Source: Corbicula japonica
Lineage: Eukaryota; Mollusca; Bivalvia; Venerida; Cyrenidae
Assembly (NCBI GenBank): GCA_038501625.1
Contig: JAZAYU010000200.1
Location: 186,001-250,000 of the forward strand
Direction: 5' to 3'
DNA: 64,000 nt
The notes beneath the pieces were generated by a model. It saw only the letters and a program-made list of their open reading frames with translations. It did no database searches and was not told where the DNA came from. The first letter of the stretch is position 1. The number at the start of each line of letters is the position of its first letter. Below are positions 9,919-22,082 of this stretch, piece by piece. Position numbers and translations under genes: made by a program.

Positions 9919-12900
9919 CCCTTTTCGAACCTGAATAAGGAATAAGGAACCAGTTCCCGTTTCCTTATTCGTATCTGAATAAGGAATAAGGAACCAGTTC
10001 CCGTTTCCTTATTCGAGCGAATAAGGAACTGGCAAATATAATCAAATGTAGTTGATTGTTTGTTTTCTACGAAGAGTTTCTAGATAAAACCCGTTGTTAT
10101 GAACAAGGGGGAGATAACTTTAACAATGATTGATAATGTGTGTAAGAAATCTGTACAAAAACTTCAGTTCCTTTTTCGAATCTGAATAAGGAATAAGGAA
10201 CCAGTTCCCGTTTCCTTATTCGAATCTGAATAAGGAATAAGGAACCAGTTCCCGTTTCCTTATTCGAGCGAATAAGGAACTGGCAAATATAATGAAATGT
10301 AGTTGATTGTTTGTTTTCTCCGAACAGTTTCTAGATAAAACCCGTTGTTATGAACCAGGGGGAGATAACTTCAACAATGATTTATAATGTGTGTATGAAA
10401 TCTGTACAAAAACTTCAGTTCCTTATTCGAGCGAATAAGGAACTGGGAAATATAATGAAATGTAGGTGAATATTTGTTTTCTACGAGCAGTTTCTAGATA
10501 AAACCCGTTGTTTTGAACAAGGAGGAGATAACTTCAACGATGATTGATAATGTGTGTATGAAATCTGTACAAAAACTTCAGTTCCTTTTTCGAATCTGAA
10601 TAAGGAATAAGGAACCAGTTCCCGTTTCCTTATTCGAGCAAATAAGGAACTGGCAAATAAAATGAAATGTAGTGGATTGTTTGTTTTCGCCGAAGAGTTT
10701 CTAGATAAAACCCGTTGTTATGAACCGGCGGGAGATAACTTCAACAATGAATTATAATGTGTGTAGGAAATCTGTACAAAAACTTCAGTTCCTTTTTCGA
10801 ATCTGAATAAGGAATAAGGAACCAGTTCCCGTTTCCTTATTCGAGCGAATAAGGAACTGGCAAATATAATGAAATGTAGTTGATTGTTTGTTTTCTCCGA
10901 ACAGTTTCTAGATAAAACCCGTTGTTATGAACAAGTGGGAGATAACTTCAAAAATGATTGATAATGTGTGTATGAAATCTGTACAAAAACTTCTGTTCCT
11001 TTTTCGAATCTGAATAAGGAATAAGGAACCAGTTCCCGTTTCCTTATTCGAATCTGAATAAGGAACCAGTTCCCGTTTCCTTATTCGAGCGAATAAGGAA
11101 CTGGCAAATAAAATGAAATGTAGTTGATTGTTTGTTTTCTCCGAACCCTTTCTAGATAAAACCCGTTTTTATGAACCAGGGGGAGATACCTTCAGCAATG
11201 ATTTATAATGTGTGTATGAAATCTGTACAAAAACTTCAGTTCTTTTTTCGAATCTGAATATGGAATAAGGAACCAGTTCCCGTTTCCTTATTCGAATCTG
11301 AATAAGGAATAAGGAACCAGTTCCCGTTTCCTTATTCGAGCGAATAAGGAACTGGCAAATATAATGAAATGTAATTGATTGTTTGTTTTCTCCGAACAGT
11401 TTCTAGATAAAACCCGTTGTTATGAACGAGGGGTAGATCACTTCAACAATGATTTATAATGTGTGTATAAAATCTGTACAAAATCTTCAGTTCCTTTTTC
11501 GAATCTGAATAAGGAATAAGGAACCAGTTCCCGTTTCCTTATTCGAATCTGAATAAGGAATAAGGAACCAGTTCCCGTTTCCTTATTCGAGCGAATAAGG
11601 AACTGGCAAATATAACGAAATGTAGTTGATTGTTTGTTTTCTCCGAACAGTTTCAATATAAAACCCGTTGTTATGAACAAGGGGGAGATACTTTAACAAT
11701 GATTGATAATGTGTGTATGAAATCTGTACAAAAACTTCAGTTCCTTTTTCGAATCTGAATAAGGAATAAGGAACCAGTTCCCGTTTCCTTATTCGAATCT
11801 GAATAAGGAATAAGGAACCAGTTCCCGTTTCCTTATTCGAGCGAATAAGGAACTGGCAAATATAATGAAATGTAGTTGATTGTTTGTTTTCTCCGAACAG
11901 TTTCTAGATAAAACCCGTTGTTATGAACCAGGGGGAGATAACTTCAACAATGATTTATAATGTGTGTAGGAAATCTGTACAAAAAATTCAGTTCCTTTTT
12001 CGAATCTGAATAAGGAATAAGGAACCAGTTCCCGTTTCCTTATTCTAGCAATTAAGGAATAAGGAACCAGTTCCCGTTTCCTTATTCGAGCGAATAAGGA
12101 ACTGGCAAATATAATGAAATGCAGATGATTGTTTGTTTTCTCCGGACCCTTTCTAGATAAAACCCGTTGTTATGAACAAGGGGGAGATAACTTCAACAAT
12201 GATTGAAAATGTGTGTAAGAAATCTGTACAAAAACTTCAGTTCCTTTTTCGAATCTGAATAAGGAATAAGGAACCAGTTCCCGTTTCCTTATTCGAATCT
12301 GAATAAGGAATAAGTAACCAGTTCCCGTTTCCTTATTCGAGCGAATAAGGAACTGGCAAATATAATGAAATGTAGTTGATTGTTTGTTTTCTCCGAACAG
12401 TTTCTAGATAAAACCCGTTGTTATGAACCAGGGGGAGATAACTTCAACAATGATTTATAATGTGTGTATGAAATCTGTACAAAAACTTCAGTTCCTTTTT
12501 CGAATCTGAATAAGGAATAAGGAACCAGTTCCCGTTTCCTTATTCGAATCTGAATAAGGAATAAGGAACCAGTTCCCGTTTCCTTATTCGAGCGAATAAG
12601 GAACTGGCAAATAAAATGAAATGTAGTTGATTGTTTGTTTTCTACGAGCAGTTTCTAGATAAAACCCGTTGTTTTGAACAAGGGGGAGATAACTTCAATA
12701 ATGATTGATAATGTGTGTATGAAATCTGTACAAAAACTTCAGTTCCTTTTTCGAATCTGAATAAGGAATAAGGAACCAGTTCCCGTTTCCTTATTCGAAT
12801 CTGAATAAGGAATAAGGAACCAGTTCCCGTTTCCTTATTCGAGCGAATAAGGAACTGGCAAATATAATGAAATGTAGTTGATAGATTGTTTTCTCCGAAC

Positions 12901-14300
12901 AGTTTCTAGATAAAACCAGTTGTTATGAACAAGGGGGAGATAACTTCAACAATGATTGATAATGTGTGTATGAAATCTGTACAAAAATTTCAGTTCCTTT
13001 TTCGAATCTGAATAAGGAATAAGGAACCAGTTCCCATTTCCTTATTCTAATCTGAATAAGGAATAAGGAACCAGTTCCCGTTTCCTCATTCGAGCGAATA
13101 AAGAACTGGCAAATATAATGAAATGTAGTTGATTGTTTGTTTTCTCCGAACAGTTTCTAGATAAAACCCGTTGTTATGAACCAGGGGGAGATAACTTCAA
13201 CAATGAATTATGATGTGTGTATGAAATCTGTACAAAAACATCAGTTCCTTTTTCGAATCTGAATAAGGAATAAGGAACCAGTTCCCGTTTGCGTATTCGA
13301 ATCTGAATAGGAATAAGGAACCAGTTCCCGTTTCCTTATTCTAATCTGAATAAGGAATAAGGAACCAGTTCCCGTTTCCTCATTCGAGCGAATAAAGAAC
13401 TGGCAAATATAATGAAATGCAGTTGATTGTTTGTTTTCCCTGAGCAGTTTCTAGATAAAACCCGTTGTTCTGAACAAGGGGGAGATAACTTCAACAATGA
13501 TTGGTAATGTGTGTATAAAATCTGTGTAAAAACATCAGTTCCTTTTTCGAATCTGAATAAGGAATAAGGAACCAGTTCCCGTTTCCTTATTCGAATCTGA
13601 ATAAGGAATAAGTTCCCGTTTCCTTATTCGAGCAAATAAGGAACTGGCAAATATAATGAAATATAGTTGATTGTTTGTTTTCTCCGAACAGTTTCTAGAT
13701 AAAACCCGTTGTTCTGAACAAGGGGGAGATAACTTCAACAATTATTGATAATGTGTATATGAAATCTGTACAAAAACTTCAGTTCCTTTTTCGAATCTGA
13801 ATAAGGAATAAGGAACCAGTTCCCGTTTCCTTATTCGAGCGAATAAGGATCTGGAAAATATAATGAAATGTAGTTGATTGTTTGTTTTCTCCGAGCAGTT
13901 TCTAGATAAAAGCCGTTGTTCTGAACAAGGGGGAGATAACTTCAACAATGATTGATAATGTGTGTATGAAATCTGTACAAAAACTTCAGTTCCTTTTTCG
14001 AATCTGAATAAGGAACCAGTTCCCGTTTCCTTATTCGAATTTGAATAAGGAATAAGGAACCAGTTCCCGTTTCCTTATTCGAGCGAATAAGGAACTGGCA
14101 AATATAATGAGATTTAGTTGATTGTTTGTTTTCTCCGAACAGTTTCTAGATAAAAGCCGTTGTTATGAACAAGGGGGAGATAACTTCAACAATAATTGAT
14201 AATGTGTGTATGAAATCTGTACAAAAACTTCAGTTCCTTTTTCATATCTGAATAAGGAATAAGGAACCAGTTCCCGTTTCCTTATTCGAATCTAAATTGG
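9919..14300 (+). repeat. Left-arm tandem array, ~18 units of ~210-290 bp
   Basis: Each unit reads: ctgaataaggaataaggaac / cagttcccgtttccttattcga (one, two or three ~43-bp submodules), gcgaataaggaactggcaaa, tataatgaaatgtagttgat, tttctagataaaacccgttg, gggggagataacttcaacaa, tgtatgaaatctgtac. Unit length varies mainly by the number of 43-bp submodules. It is the inverse of the right-arm unit. Short frames here translate repeat words (LSPPCSEQR, SRNCSEKT) and are not genes. Confidence 0.9.
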
Positions 14301-14656
14301 CAAATATAATGAAATGTAGTTGATTGTTTGTTTTCTCAAAACAGTTTGTAGATAAAACCCGTTGTTCTGAACAATGTGGAGAAAAGTTGTATGAACAGTT
14401 CCTGTTTCCTTATTTGAGCGAATAAGGAACTGGGAAATATGTTCAATTTTAGTTGAATTTTTTATTACCAAATCGGCTTTAAGGTAAATCCGTTGATCTG
14501 ACTATAGGTGATATAGCTTCAACAATGATAGTTTTATGTGTGAGAAAGCTGTTCTGATTCTGATACCTCAGGTCCTTTTTGGAATCTTTATAAGAAATAT
14601 GGAACTAGTTCCCGTTTACTTACTCTGTCATATAAGGAACTTAAGGAACTGACAAA
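14301..14656. repeat. Inner end of left arm (diverged unit)
   Basis: Degenerate unit text with ttgaattttttattaccaaa, ccgttgatctgact and agctgttctgattctgatac. It is inversely matched by 22,083-22,330 at the start of the right arm, which places the arm/core boundary at about 14,656 and 22,083. Bases up to 14,581 are repeated at the corresponding place in copy B (ending 33,020). Confidence 0.8.
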
Positions 14657-14699
14657 TATTGGCTGCGTTTCATTAAGAATTTACGATAGTGTCGTATCG

Positions 14700-15003
14700 T
14701 AAACTGCGATACCCATTTACGAAAGAATTTACGAATGTGACAAACGCGTTTCATAAAGACCTAGGTCCCGATCAGTCTAAAAACAGCCGTTTCCGGGCGC
14801 GAGGTTTTTAGCGCGCACCTGTCAAACACAAAATATGGCGACTTCCATGAAACTGAAATTTCTTTAATTTAGCTATTTTGATTAAACTTCCGTCGTTTTC
14901 TACATGTAGATAATATAATAATAGAGGACAATGATCATTAAACTTCATTCCTCCTGGGTTCAAGACCCTGCTGTCCGAGAAAACACGTGAAATAACCGGT
15001 AAG
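14700..15003 (+). promoter_or_regulatory. Candidate promoter, first exon and splice donor at core start
   Basis: A CpG-containing stretch (ccgtttccgggcgcgagg, gcgcgcacc, 14,788-14,819) precedes aaaATATGGCGACTTCC, a common metazoan start context. The frame from that ATG (14,835) closes after ten codons. At ~14,998 ACCGGTAAGTT is a strong 5' splice-donor match. Together they resemble the promoter and 5' exon of a captured host transcript. Copy B lacks the promoter-like part (14,582-14,833) because the LINE replaced it. Evidence is motif-level only. Confidence 0.3.
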
Positions 15004-15585
15004 TTAAAGTACAACACTGAAAACAAGGTATATAACAAATAGCCTGAATAGGATTATAAGTGTTTACATAATTTGAAAATCGGTCTTGTAAACAATAAAT
15101 TGTTATAATTGGCTTTTTCAAACATAATTTTATCTGGCAATGTCAAAAATTATAATGTGAGCAGTGCAATTGATCAGCCTGATAGGGGTGGGGTCAATGG
15201 GTTAAATGATCGTTCTGAATAATGAATTGTACACCATAGTGTTATGAAGGTGATGAGGTGTGAAAAGAAAATAATCGTCTTAAAGCGTGGTAATATGTTC
15301 ATCGCTAGGTTGTAGCAGAACATTCTGACCTGACAATAGGTTGTCCCGGAGAAATATTCATCATTCAGCATTTCGTCTGATCAGGATCTGCACTGGTCCC
15401 GTTAACTATGCAATCTTAACTATGAAACTATGTATAATATTGCGAAGTTTATTTTTTCAGCTGTAAAAGAAAGACAATAATATTTTGAAAATTAAATTGT
15501 TAACATTTAGTTTAATTATGCCTCTCAGATAAATGTCTACCACTTAATATGTATGTGTTTGCTATAAGCACTTTGTGTTTAATGC

Positions 15586-15618
15586 AATAAATGTGATTGT
15601 TGTTGTTGTTGTTGTTGC
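15586..15618 (+). repeat. (TTG)n microsatellite
   Basis: A run of TTG triplets follows 'gcaataaatgtga', which contains an AATAAA polyadenylation-type hexamer. It is duplicated near 38,793-38,825 in core B. Confidence 0.7.
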
Positions 15619-16156
15619 TTAAAGCCAACAGTGCAGATCCTGATCAGACGGCATGGATGTGCCAGCTTACACATACAGTTGACAGTTCTAATCTTCTGTT
15701 CACTGATTTAAAAATAATCTAGAAACAACAGCAGCAAGCAGTAAAATTATAATAATTATTTCATAATAATCAGTTTGTCTGATCAATTCAAATGGTCTTT
15801 GGAAACTAACTATGAAACCTGTCATGAAACTGATGTCTTTAATTTTCCTTACATCTTTGTTGTGTCAAAAACAAGTTTAGGATTGGAAGATTGGAATCAC
15901 ATAATAGCATACCTGAAACTTTTAATTGCAATGACTGGTGGTTTTATTAACACCTATATAGTATATGTATCTTGTATTTAAATTTTTACTTCAGTTAAGA
16001 AGAAAAGACAGTTGGAAGGATGACTCCCTGCAGCTGACCTTATTATAGTTGCTGTTTAATTCACAAGATCTGGTTATGTACATGGACGAACATTTTATTG
16101 ACTCCAAGGTATTTCTGATGATCATTTATGTTTCTAAAACTTAAGTGACCTCAATA

Positions 16157-16604
16157 CCGTAAATTGGGATATTTTGGCGTCGCGATATTTTGTCCATTTT
16201 GCCCCATAATACCTGTGTTTTATTTTGGGCAGTTTAATTTTGGCCATTTATCATGGTGTGGCAAAAAATAAACACAGATACGTTTTTTTGTCACGTGTAA
16301 TGCATAAAATATTTTAAGATCGACATTTTCAGAACATTTATTGCAGCACACAATAATCCAACAAACTGAATGAAATACAGTAATTAAATTAAAAATTATG
16401 AGATTTATCTGGTTGGTTTGATAAGCGATAAATAGTGGTCAGCGTCGATGACGTGTGAAAGTCAATCTGTATTGTTGTTGTGTTTGCACTAAATGGGCTG
16501 AATTTTCACCTGTGACATATTTTAGTGTGTTTAATTTTGGCCTTTTTATCATGGTGGCCAATTAGGCAAATTATTAAACAAGGCCAAAATAAACCAATTT
16601 ACGG
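16157..16604. mobile_element. MITE with CCGTAAATTGG ends (448 bp), copy A
   Basis: It begins CCGTAAATTGG and ends CCAATTTACGG, with TA on both sides (16,155-16,156 and 16,605-16,606). Just inside, 'tattttggc' and 'gccaaaata' extend the inverted repeat imperfectly. The inside has repeated 'taattttggcc' words and no coding content. TA duplication and size fit a Tc1/mariner-type MITE. Confidence 0.75.
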
Positions 16605-16814
16605 TATGTGGTTGATATTTCTCAAAAATATATGATTCATTGTAAAATTATTAATTAAGTTTGATTGATTGAAATTTTCAGTAATTCAACAGTACTGTTA
16701 TTTATTTAATTTTTAACAGTCACTTACATGTATGTCTAGAAATTCTAAAAAAAAACGCACATTATAACACTTTACTCATTATATACAGGTTTTGTCGCAT
16801 GTTCATACAGTGTA

Positions 16815-17840
16815 CGAGGGTTGTCCCAATAAATCGTAGACTTTTTGAATAAAAAGAAAACTACTGAACACATCTTTAAGCAAATTTCACAGTTAGTTAA
16901 GACATCATTTGGTAACAGGTATGCTGAATTTCAACGAAAAATCTTTTAAAATAAAGAAATTACACACACTTTATTAAACCGAGCTAGCGATTGGCGACGC
17001 ACGTCAAAAAGCGCCATGATTTTGAATTCAATAATTTACTTTAAACAGTTAATACATTACACAGTGCCATTTTAGCGGCTAATTGTTAATGTTGCCTTAA
17101 CTGGTGATAATTCTGAAATCAATATGCAAAGTTTCAAAAAGTTGCCATAATTTGTATAAGAGTAGTGCTGGTTTCATGCTAATGAGTAAATATTAACTTC
17201 TAATAAAAATCGCGACGTTTGAAGAAGCTGCGGCGCACATTTCGATCATCCAATATTGTGATAAAAGCGAATTGACGCCAAAAGACACGATTAAGGAATA
17301 AAAACAAGTTAAAAAGCATTCTCATTTCTAGAGCGTTAGTATACAAAAGTGGCACAGAAAGTTTTCGCATGGCGAAACGGAAATAATACTCGGAATCAGT
17401 CATCCCCCGTACTCACTAGACCTTGCTCTGGTAGACGTTGTGTACTTTCAGGCTCATAGGTCGCAAATCTCAGATCTCTGACAAGATCAGAAAGCTTGGC
17501 CTTCAACAAAATTCTTGAAATAATGTAACAGAGTGTTACATTAATTTATTTAATAGTCCGGTGATCAGACACAGTGAGTTTATCAAAATGCTGAAGAGTA
17601 CTTCAGGAAGGAGTAACGGTATGCTGTGTGAGCATTTTAATGACGTTGCGATGTGCGCCGCTGGTCGACAGGTCGAATTGTTAAAATGTTTCCAATTTCT
17701 TTATGGTAGTCTATTTTTCTTTGATATTTCATCTACAAATTACCAATTAATGTTTTAACTAACTGTGAAAGTTGCATAAATATGTGTTCAGTAGTTTTCT
17801 TTTCATTCAGATAGTCTACGATTTATTGGGACAACCTTCG
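16815..17840 (+). mobile_element. Degenerate mariner element (1,026 bp), copy A
   Basis: TIRs CGAGGGTTGTCCCAATAAAT and its near-perfect inverse (atttattgggacaaccttcg, 17,821-17,840) are flanked by TA dinucleotides. The length is below the ~1.3 kb usual for intact mariners. The transposase frame is broken (see 17,401-17,475). Confidence 0.85.
17401..17475 (+). pseudogene. Mariner transposase remnant
   Basis: The plus strand reads HPPYSLDLALVDVVYF before a stop. This is a decayed form of the mariner hallmark HPPYSPDLAPxD, the segment that carries the third catalytic aspartate. The frame 17,561-17,758 (FIKMLKS...MLCEHF) may be the decayed C-terminus. No intact N-terminal helix-turn-helix or first catalytic D was found. 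It cannot encode active transposase. Confidence 0.6.
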
Positions 17841-17844
17841 TATA

Positions 17845-18035
17845 TCCAGATCAGCTGGCACATCTGTAGCTTCTGATCAGGATCTAAACTGTTCGCATTT
17901 CAATCAGAAACAACCTAATGAATTAAACAGCAAACAAAGTAAATCATGATCAGACAATTTCTATATGTATCGGCTGATCTTGATCTACACTGTCCATCTG
18001 TGAATAACAACAGCCAGATCGCATGGAGTAAAGGG
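17845..18035. repeat. GATCAGGATCT-type short interspersed words
   Basis: 'ccagatcagctggcacatct', 'ctgatcaggatctaaactgt' and 'ctgatcttgatctacactgt' lie close together. Related words occur at 15,362-15,385, 15,628-15,645 and 20,505-20,660. They look like ~30-nt units built around a (CT)GATCAG(GATC) palindrome. Confidence 0.5.
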
Positions 18036-19479
18036 TTAAATTTCAGTATTAATACTCTTTTGTTAATTGTCATTCCTTCAATATAAATAATGAATGTAAT
18101 ACATGAAAAATCTCTCATGTGCAATATTTATTTATTTAACTTGTATAATAATTCTTATAGAAATGTGTTACAGAGTCATCAAACCATTTGCCTCCATTAA
18201 ATTTTGGCAATAATAGTAAAGCCACGTGTATTTCACTATTTGGAATAGCCCTGAGCTTAATGATTTAACTCTGTTAACAACGTTAAACTGCTAAGTAATG
18301 CCAGTGCTTATTTATAATTTATATAGTGAATGGGTTTTTTAAATTTATGATGTATTTTTAAATGTTAATCTATAAATGCCAACTGAAACAGTTATTCTCT
18401 TCCAAAAAAATTTTATTGTTAACCCCCTTTTCAGTTTAATAAATATGGTACATTAAGGAATTAACAGGGTTATTTGAAATAATTTTCCTCTCATCATTTA
18501 CTTGATAATGTAGATGTATATCAGTATTGGTTTATCTTCAAACTGAAGTTAATACAATTTGAAGACTGGCTCATATGTACTGACATTATTTCCTTATTAT
18601 TAATTTAAATGTTTTCATTTTCAGATTTATGAATTGTGAGAAGGAAAGAGCAGCTAGAAACAGACTGTTAAAACATTCCCCTTGACATGGATGACTGTAT
18701 TTAATTGTAAAATGTTACTGAGAATAAAGAATTATGAAAACAAGTTCAAATTGAATTTCTAGACAAAAAAAGGGATACACAGTATAGCCATGTGGTTTCT
18801 CTATTAACTGTAACCGGGTGACATTAATGCCTCTAGTCTGAATGATACATGATTATCTGTCAGATGCTAGTTTTCACTTTCTCATATTAATTGGATAACA
18901 GTAACTGTCCCTGGTATTACAGTCACTTTTAAGTGTTTGTGCGCTGTTCCTGCATGTCTGCAAAGGCTTTAATGAAACTTGGCAAACTAATGTAACAAAG
19001 GGCTTCTGGCCATGTAACAGGAATGTTGTGGTTGGCCTAAATTTGCATGAGTTATGGCTGATGTGCTATTTTTATATATACAATTTATATTGTACAGAGT
19101 GCATCTTAAGATGGGACGCATTAAGTTAGGGCATTGTCCATCCATCCAGGTGTCTGTTGTTTTCAGGATGACAGCAGCTGTCCTAAAGTCAGCGATACTT
19201 GGGTAATGTGATTAAGTCGATGGTCTAGGTCACATGATCAAATATGACAAATGGCAAAGTTTGTCTGGACAATAGCTGGACATTGTTTATGCCTACAGTC
19301 AACACTCCTCGTGTGTTGAAAGCCCTTGATTGGAGAATGATTCCTACTGATATTGAGATCACTACGTTAAAGGTCATGATAACCAAATCAAATCAAAGTT
19401 ATGATTTTTCACCAAAGCTCATTTTTTGTGTCGCCCTTTCAAAGAAATGACGATACATAGGAATCGCTTTGTCTGTTCG

Positions 19480-20150
19480 TTCAGACTGTCTGTACATCTA
19501 TCCATCACGAAAACTTAACATTCGCTATAACTTTGCCATTTCTTAATATTTCTTTATGAAACATTCAAATTATATCGCTTATGAAAACACACTCATGATG
19601 ATGCCAAATTCTTTAGGTCAAGGTCACATTTGATGGAGTTATGCCCCTTTTTGTACTTGGATTTTGACCTGAAAACATAACATTGACTAAAACTTTGCCA
19701 TTTTTCAATATTTCTTCATGAAACTTTCAAATGATATTGTTTATGACAACATGCTCATGGTGATGCTGAATTCTTTAGGTCAAGTTCACATTTGATGGAG
19801 TTATGCCCCTTTTTGTACTTGGATTTTTACATGAAAACTTAACGTTTGCAATAACCTTGCCATTTCTTATCATTTCTTAAATTAAATAAATTATATTGCA
19901 TATGACAAAAAGCTCATGATAGTGCCATATTCTTTAGGTCAAGGTCACATTTGTTGGAGTTATGCCCCTTTTTGTACTTGTATGTTGGCATGAAAACTTA
20001 ATGTTGGCTATAATCTTGCCATTTCTCAACATTTCTTCATGAAACTTTTAAATTATTTTGCTCAAAACGACATACTTGTGATGATGACAAGTTGTTTTGG
20101 CCAAAAAGGAGTTATGCCCCGTTTTGAACTTGCATTTTTTTCCGACATTG
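19480..20150. repeat. ~160-bp tandem repeats (BIV160-like?), copy A
   Basis: The word ctttaggtcaaggtcacatt starts at 19,611, 19,773 (one change) and 19,932, spacings of 162 and 159 bp. Each is followed by 'tggagttatgcccctttttg'. A fourth, decayed unit has 'ggagttatgccccgttttg' at ~20,108. Period and style fit the ~160-bp BIV160 satellite and the repeats in bivalve pearl-type elements, but I could not compare with the published monomer. Confidence 0.6.
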
Positions 20151-20499
20151 TACCAGAGGGCGATACAAGTGTTCAACTGAACACCCATCTAGTTATATAC
20201 CAGTATTCTATAACAGAAATGGGGTTTATACTTTAAATATGTCTTATCATCAACTGTTTGGACTTAAACCTCTGCTGTTCCTTATAATTTTTAACTTCTC
20301 TTTTCGATATATTCTTGACGAGAGCATAACTCGTAACATGTAATATGATCTTAGTTGAACTTGACTAAAGGCATTCCAAATTGGTAGCCGAAATTGGGAA
20401 ATCTAAACAAGATAAAAGCCAGTATGCGATCTTTTAAATTTCATGACAATTAACTGTTTACTCCCTCAATATACATATGGGTTTATTGCATATATGCAA

Positions 20500-20665
20500 C
20501 AGTGTTTATCCAGATCAGCTTGCAAATTTGTGCGATCTGATGTCTACACTGTTCACTTCTTGTTCAGAAATAACCCAATGTATCACAAAATGCAAAGTGT
20601 AGATCCAGACCAGATGGCAAGTGTACATCTTGATCAGATGGCAAATGTAGACCTAGATTAGATGG
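20500..20665. repeat. Second cluster of GATCAG-type words
   Basis: 'ccagatcagcttgcaaattt', 'gtagatccagaccagatggc', 'cttgatcagatggcaaatgt' and 'gtagacctagattagatgg' form imperfect ~25-nt units. A 72-codon frame across them ends in a repeated DQMA peptide, which reflects the DNA repeat. Confidence 0.5.
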
Positions 20666-20920
20666 TGCTGATGACAGCAATATCCAATGGTTAATATCTT
20701 CTTTAAACTTAAATTGGTTCATTAAGTGAAATATGAATATCAGTAATTAACAGTATTTTGATAACATGAACAAAACATCTTTTTGTTAAATTTCTGGTTC
20801 TTTTAAATATAATTTATTTAGCATGTTTCGTTCCAACATCTTTTGGAGGTAGCCTTGATTCTGAGACAGAATTTAAAAAAAGAACAATGATGTAGAAAAA
20901 ACCTAACTTAATATTGTACA

Positions 20921-20971
20921 GTGCAAAACAGTTGTAGCTGTATAAAAAAATGCAGTTTAACTGTTTTGCAC
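20921..20971. other. Hairpin candidate, copy A
   Basis: GTGCAAAACAGTT (20,921-20,933) and its perfect inverse AACTGTTTTGCAC (20,959-20,971) enclose a 25-nt loop. A 13-bp perfect stem of this size could be a small-RNA hairpin or MITE remnant. Repeated in core B. Confidence 0.5.
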
Positions 20972-22082
20972 TCGACTCACAATTTGTTTACTTTGTGTTT
21001 TACTAAAGTTTAGCCAGAGTGGTTCAGGTGGGATAGTTCAATAAAAATTACAAGAAAACATGGTTAAGCTTTTCATGTTTGTCATTCTAAGAAATAAAAA
21101 AGATTAAAAATATTTATTACTGAACATATATATTACTAAACCAAATCTTCTACAGTAAGCCTTTTTTGCTATGAAAATGAATTCACACATAACTGTCATT
21201 ATACATGTATATATTACATGTATCAATAATCAACCGTATACAAATGGTTATGTGTTTTGACAATTGTTGATTTGTGTAAGAGTGTTGATTATTCACTCCT
21301 CCTTATGTCAAATGCATGTGAAGGTTGTTACAGTTGATTCTACTTTGATAGCTGCATGTTGCAATGTTCATTCTTCTTTGTTTTTGTTTTTGGAAAAGAA
21401 ATAAACTTGATGTTATATTTTGCTTTAAATTTCGATATCACAACATATCTTCAGCATTTCAATATAAGTTTAGGCTTAAAAGAACAAAAGCAAAATAACC
21501 AAATGCACCATCGTTGGGTCCCAAGCCCTGTGTGAGAAAGCAGGAGCGACTTTTTTGTCTACATATTAATAGTTATAATAATATCTCCCTGATCTTTCAT
21601 TTTAAAAAGAATTCTTTGAAATCCGCCCTCCTTTTAAAAAAAAGATTACTACTTATTGCAGTTATTTCTTCTTTTCGGTGGTCAAGTCAAAATAACGACC
21701 ACGTTAATAAATCACAATATCAATTTTATTCATATATTTATTAATAATTTCATTCATTTATGATTGATACATAAGCCATTTTTCTTATCAAAATACATTT
21801 TGACTTATTTTCCAAAAAATGCCTAACTGCAGAGTAATTCACACTTTTTCCCTATATATTCTATGCGTAAAAGCTGCGTATTTTCTATATGTTTATATTG
21901 GCTGGGTTAAAAGCTGCGTTTTATACAGGCCCCTTTATTACTAGCTGTTTTAGTGTTGTACCTTTTTTTCTTAACGTATCCGAAATAACTGTTGAAAGAA
22001 ATTATATCTCCTTTGTTGATTGTTTAGCGATAATGAGACAAATCAAGAAGAGAAGGCGAATGTGCTCTATATAAGATAATAG

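Larger units (their letters stand above)
14657..22082. other. Core of copy A (7.4 kb, no intact protein gene)
   Basis: This is the unique region between the inverted arms. From 14,834 it is repeated at constant offset 23,207 as 38,041-45,289, and I noticed only two substitutions when comparing by eye (near 18,052 and 19,576). It holds a promoter-like start, a TA-flanked MITE, a mariner relic, ~160-bp repeats, GATCAG-type words, short exon-like pieces and an RNA-hairpin candidate, described separately. Frames are all under 80 codons. Stretches 15,050-15,350, 18,150-18,600, 18,750-19,100 and 21,000-22,080 hold AT-rich sequence in which I see nothing definite. Confidence 0.7.

Noticed and set aside
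14940..14985. tRNA or SINE B-box (GGTTCAAGACC)
   Set aside because: The T-arm pairs only partly and no A-box lies at the right distance upstream.
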